Source: Entoloma clypeatum
Taxonomy: Eukaryota > Basidiomycota > Agaricomycetes > Agaricales > Entolomataceae
Reading direction: 5' to 3'
Length of the DNA: 64,000 nucleotides
NCBI GenBank assembly: GCA_963565915.1
Contig: OY751495.1
Location: forward strand, 1,364,001 to 1,428,000
The position numbers and the translations under genes are program-made. Below, piece after piece: positions 19,288-30,839 of the stretch. How positions within the stretch are numbered: the first letter of the stretch is position 1; each line of letters starts with the position of its first letter. The notes beneath the pieces were generated by a model. It did not search any database. It was not told where the DNA came from and was given only the letters and a program-made list of their open reading frames with translations.

Positions 19288-21430
19288 TAGTGTTTGAGGG
19301 TTTGGTTCAGTTCGGTTTTTTGCCCCAAAAATGGGTGGACCAAGACGGGACCGGTCTTTCAATCACTCAGAAATACTATAGACCGAGACCGAACCGGGGG
19401 GAACTGGTCTCGGCATGTTATTTTGCTTGGACCGGACCGGTCCAAACTGGTCTGAACTGGTCGTAACTACGGTAATGCACTAATAATCTAAAAACGCGTG
19501 TTGGGCATGAGACGACGCCGTTGGATGTGAGTGGAGGGGCCGTTGGGCATTAGAGAGGGCCGTTGGGCGCTAGCACGGGCCATTGTGCATGAGGGGCGGC
19601 CATTGTGCACATGAGGGGGACCTTGGGTGTTAGAGATGGCTGTTGGGCATGATGGGCGGCCGTTTGGCACAAAGAGAGGGCGCTGGGCATTAAAGGGCAC
19701 CGTTGGGCACAAGAGGGGGCGTTGGGCGCGCAGGGAGGCCGTTGGGCAGTAGAGGGGGCCGTTGGGCACGCGAGGGGGCTGTTGGGCATGAAGGGGCATT
19801 AGAGGGGGGTGTTGGGCACGAAGGGAGGCCGTTGTGCATTAGAGGGGGCCGTTGGGCACGAGGGGCGGCCGTTGGGCAGCAGTAGTGGCCATTGGGCGGA
19901 AGTGGAGCCAGGTGGAGTGGAGGTGGGGGGGGATAAAAGAAGTGTGGGAATGTTTTGTTGGCTGTCTGTCGAATTATGGTTTGAGTTTCGGCAATTGCCG
20001 AAAGTGCTTGGCAGTCGATGCCAAGCGATGAGCATCGATGAAACATAAGGCCTCGATGCCCAAACCGTGGCATCACAGGCCTCAAGATAGCTTTGAACTT
20101 ATTAATAGATGTATATAGAGTCATAAAAAGTATATATATAGTTGGGAACTCAAGCTATGTATACTAGAGAATCTGTATTCTAAAATGATGCATCAAAACA
20201 CACTGTAAATCGTGATAAACAGTGCATCATCATGGGTTTTCTCAAACACAAAAACAACCTTTTGTTACTTCCTCCCTTCCACAACCACTGTAGTCTATAT
20301 GTACTGTATATATACCATTGTAACATTGTATGTAAATCTACTCAGACCATTCAAATCAAGCCCAAGGACTTAATAAGGTGAATAGAAGCAAAATAGGTCG
20401 AAAATTTGACTAAAAAATTTTGTTTCAGCTTTGGATTCTCCTCATTCAGGGGACCTCACAGCACATATGTTTTTCAAATTTGGTGCATTCATTATGGAGA
20501 TATAACACTTTTACTGAAATATGCACATTTCATCATTTCTATCTTATCTAGAGATCTAAAAATTATACAAGGTGTTTCAGAAGGTGTTTACATGTATATT
20601 GATGAGTTCTATCATGTTAAACTATTATTAGATCATGAGGAAGGCACCGCGCGTGCCTGCACGATGCATTTGCACATTGTTTACTGTTGTTTGGTGTAAA
20701 GCGCTGCATCGCTATATGCTCAAATCCGTGGCAAAAATTCATGAAATAAATACATATTTACTGACATATGATACTCTGGTACATCATTGATATAGTCTGT
20801 AAGCTTACTTCCTCCTGTGTAGGCATATTAAGGAGAAATGCGATGTTTTTTGAGTTTGTTTACATATATTTGACACATTTGATGTGTGTGTGTCGTGCAT
20901 CATCCAACGTCGAATCGACGCATCCACCCATTGCTCGCTCGGCAATGAGAGGCACACAGATATAACAAAAATAATAATAGCACAGATACAAAAAAATAAC
21001 ACTGTAATCATATGTTTTAGCTATGTTTTCACCATGTTTCACTCAATTCTTAACCTTTGTGACTCTGACCAAGAGTTTATATACAAGCTAGAAATGTACC
21101 CCACTCAGTTGTAGCTTCAAAACAAGCCTTAGACCAATGAAATTGGACTATAAATATCTAGAATATTATGCAGATTACTGAAAAATCTCCAAAAATTGTA
21201 GAATATTAGGGGGGGGGGTTGGAGATGTATCCCAAAGGGCAAAAAGACCGGTCTAGACCTGTTTAGACCGGTCTTTTTGCGGTCTAAGTCAAAAAAAAAA
21301 TCTAGACTGAACTGCAGTCTAAATTTTCTAAAACGTATAGACCTTAGACTGCGGTTCAGTCCAACATGGTCTATTTTTCAGTTCAGTTCAGTCCAGTTCA
21401 GGTCTATGTAGACTGAACCTTCGAACACTA
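19288..21430 (+). mobile_element. Non-autonomous hAT-like element (2.14 kb) inside the pogo transposase
   Basis: The left end TAGTGTTTGAGGGTTTGG and the inverse of the right end (TAGTGTTCGAAGGTTCAG) form terminal repeats. The flanks are TCCGGTAT (19,280-19,287) and TCCAGTAT (21,431-21,438), an 8-bp duplication with one change. Inside the ends are 'accggtct'-type palindromic words. A 20-bp minisatellite follows the left end and a 1.1-kb AT-rich core precedes the right end. No transposase gene is present. Removing it rejoins the pogo frame (..QLQTYW / LDHSQAR..). Confidence 0.9.
19505..19905. repeat. 20-bp minisatellite, GCCGTTGGGCATGAGTGGAG-type unit
   Basis: About 20 degenerate copies of a unit with core 'gccgttgggc' and a variable 10-base tail, spaced mostly 20 bases apart. 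On the C-rich strand a 20-base unit gives a 20-residue peptide period in every frame (PNG..PTA..AQRP), which explains the long open frames here. The same array type occurs at 32,950-33,600, 34,690-35,092 and 50,938-51,265. Confidence 0.85.
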
Positions 21431-22213
21431 TCCAGTATGTTTGCAGTTGGTCTGAGTGCTTCATCATAAAACGTGATGTCCAGTTTCTGCCCATACCAGG
21501 AAGATCATCACCAAGTTGTGCCCAGAGAATCTCATTTGCATGTTCCTCCAGATGCTCTAGTCTGGAGCCATCCATGGCCTTGAAGTGCAGTCTGTATTGC
21601 ATATTCCATAAGAGCATCAGCTTCCACATCACTAATCCAGCTTTTCTCACCATTAGTCTGGTCCTCGTGCCAACATTCCTCCTCAACCTCTCGACAAATC
21701 TCTTGTAGACAATATATATCAAAGATCAAGCTCTTGACATATGTTGGAATCATACTACATAATGTTGTTGATCACAAAAAGAAATCGGGGAAAATTGATG
21801 TACCGCTTCGCAAAACCATGAAAATGTGCTTTGTTGCATATTGTTCAACAGATTGTAGCTTCAACAATAGAGGCAGTTGGGCTTGAATGACCTCAGATGA
21901 AGGATATATATTCATTCTTTCAATATGCATCAAGTCCAAGGTAGATTAGGCCATGAGGATAGAGAAAAGGTTGGGTCTCCCACTGAGTGGTGAAAGACTG
22001 TACAACCACTGCAGTATCAACCTGACAAATGCTCAACCTGAGCTAACCAATTCAGGCAACTTGCAAACATGGCATACACCCCGCTATGAGTCCTGTGGCA
22101 TATTACTAATCCAACAGTTCATTCAATGCCTTTGGTAAGCATTATTCTTTCAAGGTGCAGTCAGTGCTAAATTTCACTGCTCTGGAGGGAACAGCATCTA
22201 CAAAATGACACCC
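20041..22213 (+). repeat. Arm of a 2.17-kb near-identical inverted duplication
   Basis: This interval recurs in reverse complement at 52,043-54,213. It covers the right half of the hAT-like element, its right target-site flank, the pogo N-terminus and the first part of the repeated gene family. All open frames compared are identical; the only difference I noticed is CCGTGG (20,067 region) against CCATGG, at a CpG. Because it includes host-side flank it is a segmental duplication, not two transposon insertions. Confidence 0.9.
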
Positions 22214-23268
22214 AGATTTCATGTACGTAGCAACTATCCTAAGTACAATTGTGGGCTAACCAAAACTCTAGAGCAAAGCGGATCTCCGCTACTTTGAAAA
22301 AATGACGGAGGCTTGCGACCGATCCAGTGTTATGATGTACACCAAATACTCCAATCTCTCCAGCAAAGACGCCCAAGAAGTCTTGCATTGTCAACATATT
22401 GTTGTCACCAATTGCCCTTTTGCGGCTCAGAAATTTGATTCCAACCATTGGCCTTGTTTGGCTGATGGCTGTAAACAAAACAGTCACAATCCATGGTTTG
22501 TTTCGCATTATCTTGTGAAAAATGTCTCAATATTGATAGATCATTCAGTGCCTGAGCATCCCGAGCACAGAGCTGGCACTCTAAAACAAATGCTTAGTGC
22601 TGAACGGCCTGGATTTTCTGTGTTTGGCACCTGGAGAATTTCCCCTCCCTGCCACAACAGATGTCACCATTTGGGATCAGGTTCACAAGGAGCCCTCACA
22701 AGGTGCACAAAGATTGCGAAGGCAGCTGTATGTTTGTAGTTCCCAAGTCTGGAGTCAAACAGGGGCTGGTTGGGGTTTCAAAATCGGATTCCACAGAGGG
22801 CTTCACTGATCTTGCCTCAATCAATGTGTTCATGTTTGATGAATACAATATCTGGGAGACAAATTTGCATCTGGCAGATTGGACAGCTGTGTTGAAGGAT
22901 TGAAGGACCCTGGAACTGCTCTGTAAGTTTGCAAAGTCACATTCATCAGATCCAAGCTGAGGAGAGTTTGGAATAGCATTATGTGATCCAACACCCTCCA
23001 TGTCGTCTTCACAGCTGAGTATTCTGTTTGCATGAGGGGCCATTTTTATTCAACGTCTACGCTCTGAGAAACTTGTTACAGTCTTTATCATGATTTCCCC
23101 TCCAGCCGGGTGACCACAAATGCAGAACACATTTCAGATGCCTTCAGAGTTCTGATGTGGATGATGGCATATTACCAGATGGACTTGATGAGTTCTGAGG
23201 ATAAGGAATCTGCAGAGGATTCCATGGACATTGATGACAGCGAGTAATTTATTCTTCATTTTGAGTGC
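22198..23268 (+). pseudogene. JmjC-like domain gene fragment
   Basis: Forward frames give SKDAQEVLHCQHIVVTNCP, HRAGTLKQMLSA, ILNGLDFLCL with FPLPATTDVTIWDQ, then GFTDLASINVFMFDEY. After frame changes they give LHVVFTAEYSVCMRGHFYST and TTNAEHISDAF, with an acidic tail ending at TAA about 23,247. The last blocks resemble the C-terminal metal-binding strand region of JmjC-fold proteins that are expanded in agaricomycetes. The two N-terminal iron ligands are not evident, and at least three frameshifts or unspliced introns are needed. The block sits exactly inside the repeated gene family (compare the uninterrupted site at 4,293/4,294). Enzyme activity is unlikely. Confidence 0.5.
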
Positions 23269-23450
23269 AGTTTTTAATAACCCAGGGCTATTCTCTCATT
23301 AGCTCAAGGTCCACAAGATTCCCGGTGGCATTGCCCTGATCTCACCACATTTGAAGGGATCACAACCTCGCCAGTTTGATATGCCTTCTGGAGCTGGGAA
23401 ACATCCTCAACAATTGGAGCTACGATGGCTCACTGAACAACATTGAATGT
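23269..23450 (+). pseudogene. Third copy piece of the unrecognised spliced gene family
   Basis: Starting with 'tttttaataacccagggct', this stretch matches 4,294-4,470 closely and reads LKVHKIPGGIALISPHLKGS, QPRQFDMPSGAGKHPQQLEL and RWLTEQ in one frame. The 4-kb copy has a frameshift in the same place, so this copy preserves the better frame. It ends near 23,450. Its product is unknown to me. Confidence 0.5.
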
Positions 23451-25310
23451 CGTCGATTGATGTACGCCCGGAAACACTTGAGGATGCTGTGCCGAAACTC
23501 TTGGCAGCCTTGTTGTCTCTGAACTTGATGGGAATGCAGGTTGCGTCATGACTGGCAATTCCATAGGTATGTATAGCAGAGTACTGGTGAAGCATTGACT
23601 TTGTACATCAAGTATGCAGAGTCAAAACCCGGTGGCTTCTGGAACTTGAAGTCTTTAGGGTCAGAACGTGCAAGGTTTGCAACATTCAGATTGGTGAGGC
23701 CAGACAAAGTTGCCAATTTGACAAATAACTGTATGCACTTTGGCTCCAGAGCACTGCTCATCCAACATGAGGAAGAACTGCTTACTCCCAATTGTAACCC
23801 ATACCCTCTATGGCAAGAGACAAGGAGAAAAATGAATGATCTGGTTCTCCACCTTTCCCAACTATTGTGCAGCCCCTGCATTTGCAGTTAGCCTTCAAGT
23901 TAACATGTGGAATGCTTAACACTCATATTTGAACAATGGGGAGATTTCAGTATGTCTGAAGCATGCCTGGGTCGGCCAACTCTTCCTTGAAGAGAACGCA
24001 CCGTTCAATGTTGGGAAGCAGACTGCGCGAAAGGCCTGTCAGCAATAACATTACAGTCTGTCAGATCAACCAACTGCTCACTTCCCAATGTCATCATCAG
24101 GATATTCTGATGATGTGCGGCTTGGATCAGACACCAATTATTTAGCCTGATTTGCAGCAGCGGTTTTTCTAAAAGGCCAGAGGGTTTATCAAAGTGCTTG
24201 GCTATGAAGGGGGGGAAAACGTACTCAACAGCAGCATGGTACATGTGATTTGGCTTTGCTCAGCAGGATTGGGAAAAGGTAGGAATCTCAGAAGCCCATC
24301 TAACAATGCAAGATCATACCTTGGGGCCAAAGAGCACTTCAACCTTCATCCTCTTGGGATTTTTGCTATGATGAGAAGTCATCAGACGTCGACATTTGTG
24401 GACAAGTGAAAATGTTGTACGTCAGTTGAGGGCTATCAGGCTCGGGGACCAACTCTTTCTTTCTCTTCCTGCTCTGCATAGTGCAGACAGGAAGGGGCAT
24501 TTTCTCAAAAACTCTGATGCAATAAGATGAGTTGGCCATCAAATTACCAGAGGGTGCTCTTACTCTTGTTCCAATTTTCTAAGATGGCCATGACCCCTGT
24601 TTTTGGGAGCTTGGGGAGTAGCCTGCCGGGTCTTGGAAATGTGGGCATCACCTGTGCCTCCCTGTCACTGTTACTGATGATGGAGGCGGCATCAGAAGAA
24701 GAATAACTGACAAATTGAGTGAGATTGTGATCAACCAGCAGCAATGAAGATGACTTACACAGTCTGGCCGTGATGGCGAGATTTTCACTTTGACATAGCG
24801 GATGGGAGAAGGTATGAATGAGGCAGCAGAGAGGCTGAGAGTGCCTAGATGAAGACGTGAATGGGCTGATGCAGCTGAAAGAATGTATTTTAAGACAAAA
24901 CTGTATTACTGGCAAACCTGTTACTCTGCACCCTATTGCCTCAGGATGCACAGCAATCTCCAGACCCTTTTAAATAGATAAATTCTAGGAAAAGATCTGT
25001 GAAAGGAACTTAACTCAACTTGTATTGTTTGCAAACTGGAGAGAGAAAGCTTGAGAGCCAGAAACATTTTCATCTGCAATGCTGTTGTCTTGAATTTTGA
25101 TTGTTTTCCCCCAACTTTCTACTTTGACAATGAATCAACTCTACAACAGAGAGGCTGCTTGTATGTGCTGAGTTTTTACTTTTGATTCAAAGGCAGGATT
25201 GATATAGCAAGATAACAGGAGTGGACTTGGAGGCCCTGAAGGCGCAATGGATGGAATCAGCACCCAAGCTACAAATAACTTTCCACCTTAAATGAAGTGA
25301 GGCTCTGCAA
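23451..25310. other. Unassigned region with reverse-strand open frames
   Basis: Two reverse-strand frames (23,546-23,881, 111 codons; 24,544-24,951, 135 codons) and a shorter one at 24,005-24,244 are open. The first contains LATLSGLTNLNVANLARSDP and FQKPPGFDSAYLMYK, which read like real protein. I do not recognise a family and cannot join them confidently with introns. The region may hold a decayed host-like gene. No repeat, LTR or RNA gene was seen. Confidence 0.3.
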
Positions 25311-25576
25311 CAACTGTGATAGAAATATATTCAGCTGATTTTTCAGGAAGAGGGACTCTCTCAGACAGAAGTTCTCAGAATGCATCCCTCTTTTTCTTTC
25401 TGATTGGTCCAGTCAGGCTGAAGAGAGCCTTGAAGATTCTGGATTGGACAAGGTTGTTGTCCATCTGCAGAGAGTTGTTTGCAATCTCTCTCTTTCCCCG
25501 ATTCTTTCAGCAGGACCTGGGTGCGTAAGATCAAGTGGTCGGAAACCTTGTTTGCTGATCAAGGAATAGAAATCTG

Positions 25577-26286
25577 TTGTACTGGAAACAATCTGTCAAG
25601 TTGACTGGCTTTGGCAGTCCTGCGTTTGAAAAATACATTCAAAAGATTCACAAAGTACATCAGAAGTTTGCAAGAGAGGTTCCAGCCAATAGCTTAGATC
25701 CCACACGATTCTCTATCACCAACAAGTCAGTCGCTGCCAAAGCAAGACTCAAAGTCCTGAAACAGGAGAAACGCACCGTCAACAAATTCTTAGACCAATT
25801 TGAAGAGCTTTTGAAGCTGTCAAAGAAACTGGGAAATACATTTTAGAAAAGAAAGTCAACCACAGAATCTCTGAACAAGTGGCTAGTGATGGCAAGATGT
25901 ACTCTGAGTACGCAAAGGAGATCTGAAACAAGGGACAACAGATGGAGGGGCACACACTGGTCATCCGAGGTGGCAGCGCCATGCACACCAGATCAGGTAC
26001 CACTTATGGTGGTCAGGGCAAGGCCATGGAGATTGACAAAGCAGGAGTAGCCCGTTGCTACAACTGTCAATGCTTCGGTCATCTGGCTAAAGACTGTAGC
26101 GCTCCAAAGAAGAAAGATGGTCGCAAGTGTTTCAACTGTGACCAAGAAGGCCATATTGCGCGCAACTGCCACAAGCCAAAGAAGAACTCCGGAAGGGTTA
26201 GGAAGGTGTCTGATGAAGATGCCGAGAATGATGAAACCACAATCTTAGAAGCCAATGAGAAGGATTTTCCCAAAGGGTCCGATTAA
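25577..26286 (+). pseudogene. gag: Ty3-C Gag with two CCHC zinc knuckles
   Basis: The first frame (25,577-25,846) carries capsid sequence (DPTRFSITNKSVAAKARLKV, KQEKRTVNKFLDQFEELLKL). After a frame change and one stop (TGA about 25,924), 25,942-26,286 encodes a linker with KAMEIDKAG. Two knuckles follow, CYNCQCFGHLAKDC and CFNCDQEGHIARNC, then a basic patch and an acidic tail. Gag packages RNA through the knuckles. The start is uncertain because the N-terminal part upstream is in another frame (25,316-25,528). Confidence 0.85.
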
Positions 26287-26645
26287 ACGACGCTAAGTTG
26301 TGACCCTTATCTATTAAATGGATTCACTTGCCTTGTATGACTGCAGACAATAGAACCTATGTCATCCCTGCCAAGTGAGCCGCTGCGTCAAATACAATTG
26401 TGAAGGGAGACAAACCTCCAAAATGACGAGAGATCAGGCTGTTAGCTCAGCTCAAAACACGACAAGGACCAAAGATCATTCGACCTGAGGTTGATAGCAG
26501 ATGTGAACGCACATGCATCCATCCCAGAATAGTACACGAACAGAACCTCCCCACGTGAGGAATACTGCCCGTAGCAATTCTAAATGCGGATGGATCGCCA
26601 AATCGACAACAGAAAGCGAGCCAACTTGCCGAAGTCAAACTGGAT

Positions 26646-29600
26646 TTGGGAGCACATCAGGAAACCATGGAAGCAATGGTACTGGACATTGGGAGAATGG
26701 ACATGCTCTTGGGACATGACTGGTTGGTACACCACAACCCCATGATCAATTGGACAACCGGCGCTGTAACATTCAACCAGTGCCCAACAACATGCCAAAC
26801 CAAACATTCGGAATTCAGGGTTAACCTTGATGGTCGCAAACACTGGGTTCCCATGGTTGAGGTGCGCGACAAAGATGCATCCAAGAAGTTGGATCAGAAA
26901 TGGAAGCCTGGAGACCCTATATTGGAAGCCGTCACTCCCACACCACCCCCCACAACCAAACGACCCTCATATGTTGATCGGTTTACTCACCTCTTTGAGA
27001 AGGAGAACTTTGATAAGATTCCGAAGGAAAGGGAATGGGACCATGATATTGAACTTACACCGGACGCACCAAAGGAACTAGAAATACATACCCCATGACA
27101 CAAAAGGAACAAGAGGAATTGGACGCATTCATCGACAAGGGTCTAGCAACTGGAAAGATCTGCCCGTCCAAATCCCCTCATGCCTCCCCTTGCTTCTTCA
27201 TCAACAAGAAGGATGGTTCCAAATGATTGGTACAAGATTACCGCATGGTCAACAAATTTACGGTCAAAGACAAGTTCCCACTCCCATGCATCTCCAATCT
27301 CTTGGACGTGCTGAAAGATGCAGTCTACTTCAATAAGATGGACATCATGTGGGGTTACAACAATGTCCGGATTAAGGAAGGCGATGAATGGAAGGCTGCC
27401 TTTCTCACCAGTCAAGGATTGTTTGAACCATTGGTCATATTTTTCAGCCTTTGCAACTCCCCGGGAACGTCTATTCTGGGACCAGATCCGCCGACGCATC
27501 TGCGTGATCTACATTGTGGTTATTGGTAAAACCAAGGAAGAACTCACACGAAACACCGAAGAAATTCTGCAGATCCTATTGGACAATGACTTGTTTCTGA
27601 AGGAAAAGAAGTGTTTCTGGGAAGTAACGAAATGCCCCATATTGGGATATGTTGTGGGTGAAGGACGGGTTGAGATGGAAACCGAGAAGGTGGATACAAT
27701 CCAAAACTGGCAAGCACCCACATCAAAAAAGGAAGTCCAGAAATTCCTTGGGTTTGCTAACTTCTATTGACACTTCATTGAAGGGTACTCAAATATTGTG
27801 AAACCACTCACTGCGCTCACAGGCGGCACTACATTTACTTGGGGACCAACAGAACAGAAGGCATTTGAAGGTCTCATACAGGCAATTACATCAGTACCAG
27901 TCTTGGCATTACCAAAACCAGATGCGCAGTCCTGGGTCGAAACTGATACATCGGGCTATGCAATTGGGGCTGTACTCTCCCAGAAACAGGACGACAAGTG
28001 GCATCCTATCGTGTTCTTGTCACAGACCATGTCCGCGGCCAAACAGAATTACGAGATATATGACAAAGAGTTCTTGGCAGTTATGGAAGCACTGAAAGAT
28101 TGGAGACACTATCTGCTTGAAGCCAGGGAACACTTTGAGATCTTAACTGATCACGGGAACCTGGAGTATTTCCGTCATCCTTAGGACCTACATCAACAAC
28201 AAAGGCACTGGAAGATGAAGTTACAAGACTATGACTTTGAATTAGGGCAGTGTCTGGCAAGACAAATGCAAAAGCAGACATCCTGTCACGCTTACCCTGG
28301 TACGAAACAGAACTCGAACCACAAGACAGTGACCAAATGATCAAGGAGGGACTATTCTTGAAACAATTGGAATCAGAAGATGTGGTACAAATGGAGGAAC
28401 AATTCTTTGAAGGGGGTGAAACATCTGATTCCATCAAAATTGGAAATGTCACAACCATCAAAAATCCATGGATCGCACGCATCAATGGTTCAAACTGCAT
28501 GGAGACAGAAGTAGCCCAGGGTCTAAAGAAGAATCCTCATTGGTATCAACAGGAAAATGGCATCACATATGCAGGCAAACAAGTCTATGTTCCACTGGAC
28601 CCACAACTGCGTCAAGAACTGATGTTTGAATCACACAATGCACCAGTGGCTGGACATCCAGGACAGTATCGGACGCACGAACTCCTCACTTGTACCTACT
28701 GGTGGCCTACCATCCTGCATGATGTGAAGAAGTACATAAAGGGTTGCGACACCTGTCAACGCAACAAGATCAACAGACAGAAACAACATGCTCCGCTACA
28801 CCCCCATGCAGCACCAAGTCATCCATGGGAAGACATAGGGATTGACGTTGTGGGACCGATACCAGAGTCCGATGGAAAGAATGTGATTCTGGTCATCACG
28901 GATAGACACTCAAAGATGCTCCATCTCATTCCAACAACTGTGGAATTATTGGCTGAAGGATTAGCCAAGATCTATTGGGATCAGATATGGAAGCTTCATG
29001 GGATCCCCAAGAAGATCATCAGTGACAGGGGACCACAGTTCGCCGCTAAGTTCATGGAGATACTTTACCGCATGTTAGGGATCAAAAGGAATCTGTCCAC
29101 CGCATACCATCCACAGACTGATGGACAGGCCAAATGATCACATCAGGAAACAGAAGCGTTCTTACAAAACTTCATCAACCATCTGCAAGATGATTGGGCT
29201 GAATGGATCGCAACTGCTGAATTCCAGTACAATGACAAAGAACATCGGGTGACGAAGCACACACCATTCTATTTCAACTATGGCTTACATCCTTGGAAGG
29301 GAGAACTTGTGTTGGAAGACACCAACCTGGCAGCCAACAACTTCTTGGAAAAACTCAAACAGGCACGAGAAGAAGCCAATGCAGTGCTAAAACAGGCACA
29401 GGACCAGATGAAGAAGACAGTTGACACATGATGGAGTCCATTTTGGAACTACCACATTGGAGACAAGGTGTGGCTGGAAGGGACTAACATCAGGACTAAC
29501 CGTCCCTTGAAGAAACTTGACGCACTCCGACATGGACCATTCAAGGTTCTAGAGAAGAAAGGGGCTAGCGCATACCTTCTTGATCTTCCAAAGACTTGGA

Positions 29601-29888
29601 AAATGATTCACCCTGTGTTCAACGAGACCCTGTTGTCACCATACAAAACCCCGAAGTACGCCATCCAAAAGAAGAAACCAGCTCCTGATCCGATCATCGT
29701 CGAAGGACAAGAAGAGTATCATGTGTCCACAATCCTAGACTCTCAAAAGTTCTGTGGAAAGATCCAGTACCTTGTCCAGTGGGAAGGATATGGCCCAGAA
29801 TAGAACACATGGGAACCTTGAGCTAATGTTCAGAATGCTCAAGATTTGATCCGTGATTTCCATTGGCAGAACCCGTCTCGCCCACAAT
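26646..29888 (+). pseudogene. pol: Ty3-C Pol: protease tail, RT, RNase H, integrase, chromodomain
   Basis: Protease tail: LLGHDWLVHHNPMINW. RT: SPCFFINKKDGSK, then a TGA where Arg is usual, [26 protein letters not shown]. The YxDD position reads IYIVVIG, so both catalytic Asp are lost. RNase H: WVETDTSGYAIGAVLSQ, ILTDHGNLEYF. Integrase 28,250-29,137: CTYWWPTILHDVKKYIKGCD (zinc region), first Asp in GIDVVGPIPE, second Asp in IISDRGPQFAAKF; the third acidic position is replaced (GQAK then stop). The chromodomain at about 29,722-29,880 reads [20 protein letters not shown] and QWEGYG. Chromodomains guide integration to modified histones. At least eight stops or frameshifts. Confidence 0.9.
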
Positions 29889-30022
29889 AAAAGACAGCTT
29901 TCAAAATCCATGACAGTATAGACCTCATCAGTCAACCACACACCAAGTTCCCCACTCTAGTCCTTTCCCTGCCCAATATAGCCTCTCCATTCTTCTTCTA
30001 TCTCTCAACCATCCTCGCCACC

Positions 30023-30394
30023 ATGTCTAACACCACCGCTACCTCCACCTCCATCACCGACATCAACCCCACCATCTCCACCCTCATGAATGAAGCACTC
30101 TCCATGAGAGACCAAGTCCATGCCCTCAAAACTTTCCTTGCCAACGTCCTTCATCACCAGATGCATATCCGACTCCACTTGCTGTCCAACCTCCCCGTCA
30201 CCCCGAGTCCCAAGGACAAACAAATTCTTGGAAATTACACCAGCACCCTTGTCATCGAAAATCGACGTATTCGGCTGGCTATCAAAGGCCTCAAACTCGC
30301 CGTTGCCATCAACGAGGAGTTAATATATGATTGGAGCCTCAAGGAGAGTCCGAACTGGTCCGATCCCGGCAACAACAAGGGATGGGGACAATGA
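30023..30394 (+). CDS. Accessory ORF between integrase and LTR of Ty3-C (123 aa)
   Basis: A 123-codon frame from ATG 30,023 in the position occupied by env in retroviruses, 135 bases after the integrase stop and 35 before the LTR. It has a Thr/Ser-rich start (TATSTSITDINPTISTLMNE), two amphipathic helical stretches (LKTFLANVLHHQMHIRLHLL; RRIRLAIKGLKLAVAINEEL) and a Trp/Gly-rich end (NWSDPGNNKGWGQ). There is no signal peptide or membrane segment, so it is not an envelope protein. Similar small helical ORFs occur after integrase in other agaricomycete Ty3 elements as far as I recall; function unknown. It is intact although Pol is heavily broken. Confidence 0.6.
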   Translation: MSNTTATSTSITDINPTISTLMNEALSMRDQVHALKTFLANVLHHQMHIRLHLLSNLPVTPSPKDKQILGNYTSTLVIENRRIRLAIKGLKLAVAINEELIYDWSLKESPNWSDPGNNKGWGQ

Positions 30395-30428
30395 CTCTGT
30401 GAGGACACAGAGCTTGAAGAGGGGAACA

Positions 30429-30786
30429 TGTTATGGACTCTACATTATGCAGACCATGTCATCTCTTTTACTTATTATCCCGACTCGGCGCCCTCTTACG
30501 AATACACTATATCTAATACCTATTTTTGCTCCCTTAGATTCCCAGTATGACTCAGTCCGCAGTAGCCTTACTCAGCTCCACACTAGTATTACTCAGTCTG
30601 CAGTCATCTTACTCATATGCACTGCCTTCCGCAGTTACTGACTCATTTGCTACCACTCATAGTCAGTACTATATAAACCTCATGTACCATAGCTACATTC
30701 CTTAGATTTAGCAATCACATTGCTCTTCGCCTTTCCACTTCCTGCATACTCTGCCCGAACCTTGGAACGGTTTGTTAAGCATACCA
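30429..30786 (+). mobile_element. 3' LTR of Ty3-C (358 bp)
   Basis: Begins TGTTATGGACTC just after a polypurine tract and ends TTAAGCATACCA. It has a TATA box 'tatataaacc' at about 30,671 and the downstream words 'tagcaatcac' and 'ttgctcttcgcctttcc' shared with the Ty3-B LTR. The last 215 bases are conserved with that LTR and the first part is not. Confidence 0.75.
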
Positions 30787-30839
30787 TGGGAAGGCTCACA
30801 CTGTTGTTTCTCTCAATTTATGGCTTCATGCCAAGAGCA

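Larger units (their letters stand above)
17696..21950 (-). pseudogene. Pogo/Tigger-type (DDE_1) transposase, split by a hAT-like element
   Basis: The reverse-strand N-terminal part (about 21,950-21,431) has helix-turn-helix sequence: EKSWISDVEADALMEYAIQT and GRNWTSRFMMKHSDQLQTYW. After the insertion (19,288-21,430) it resumes as LDHSQARAGNPHTKEAFFDL. The DDE_1 catalytic domain follows: IIYGADETGIQQG, ITAIITICGDGTSLPPAIIY, WKQDNPLNAS, LLLVDGHNSH and SHSTHLYQGLDVV. The C-terminal part includes FRKTGVIPLDQDTITIEMLA and a coiled-coil tail (EEAMRKEAEKQERAQRQEE). These enzymes insert at TA dinucleotides by cut and paste. Several frameshifts and stops, besides the insertion, make it inactive. Terminal inverted repeats were not located. 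Confidence 0.88.
25577..30786 (+). mobile_element. Ty3/Gypsy retrotransposon C with chromodomain and 3' LTR
   Basis: Gag with two zinc knuckles, protease, RT, RNase H and integrase with a chromodomain are followed by an extra ORF and a 3' LTR at 30,429. All lie in order on the forward strand. A 5' LTR was not found; the element may begin between 24,960 and 25,577. Many stops are TGA where the family has Arg. The polypurine tract 'aagaggggaaca' precedes the LTR. Confidence 0.88.

Noticed and set aside
22198..23268. Interpretation of the JmjC block as a Helitron-captured fragment
   Set aside because: The left edge could give A|TC, but the right edge lacks CTRR followed by T and a 3' hairpin, so the Helitron claim is unsupported.
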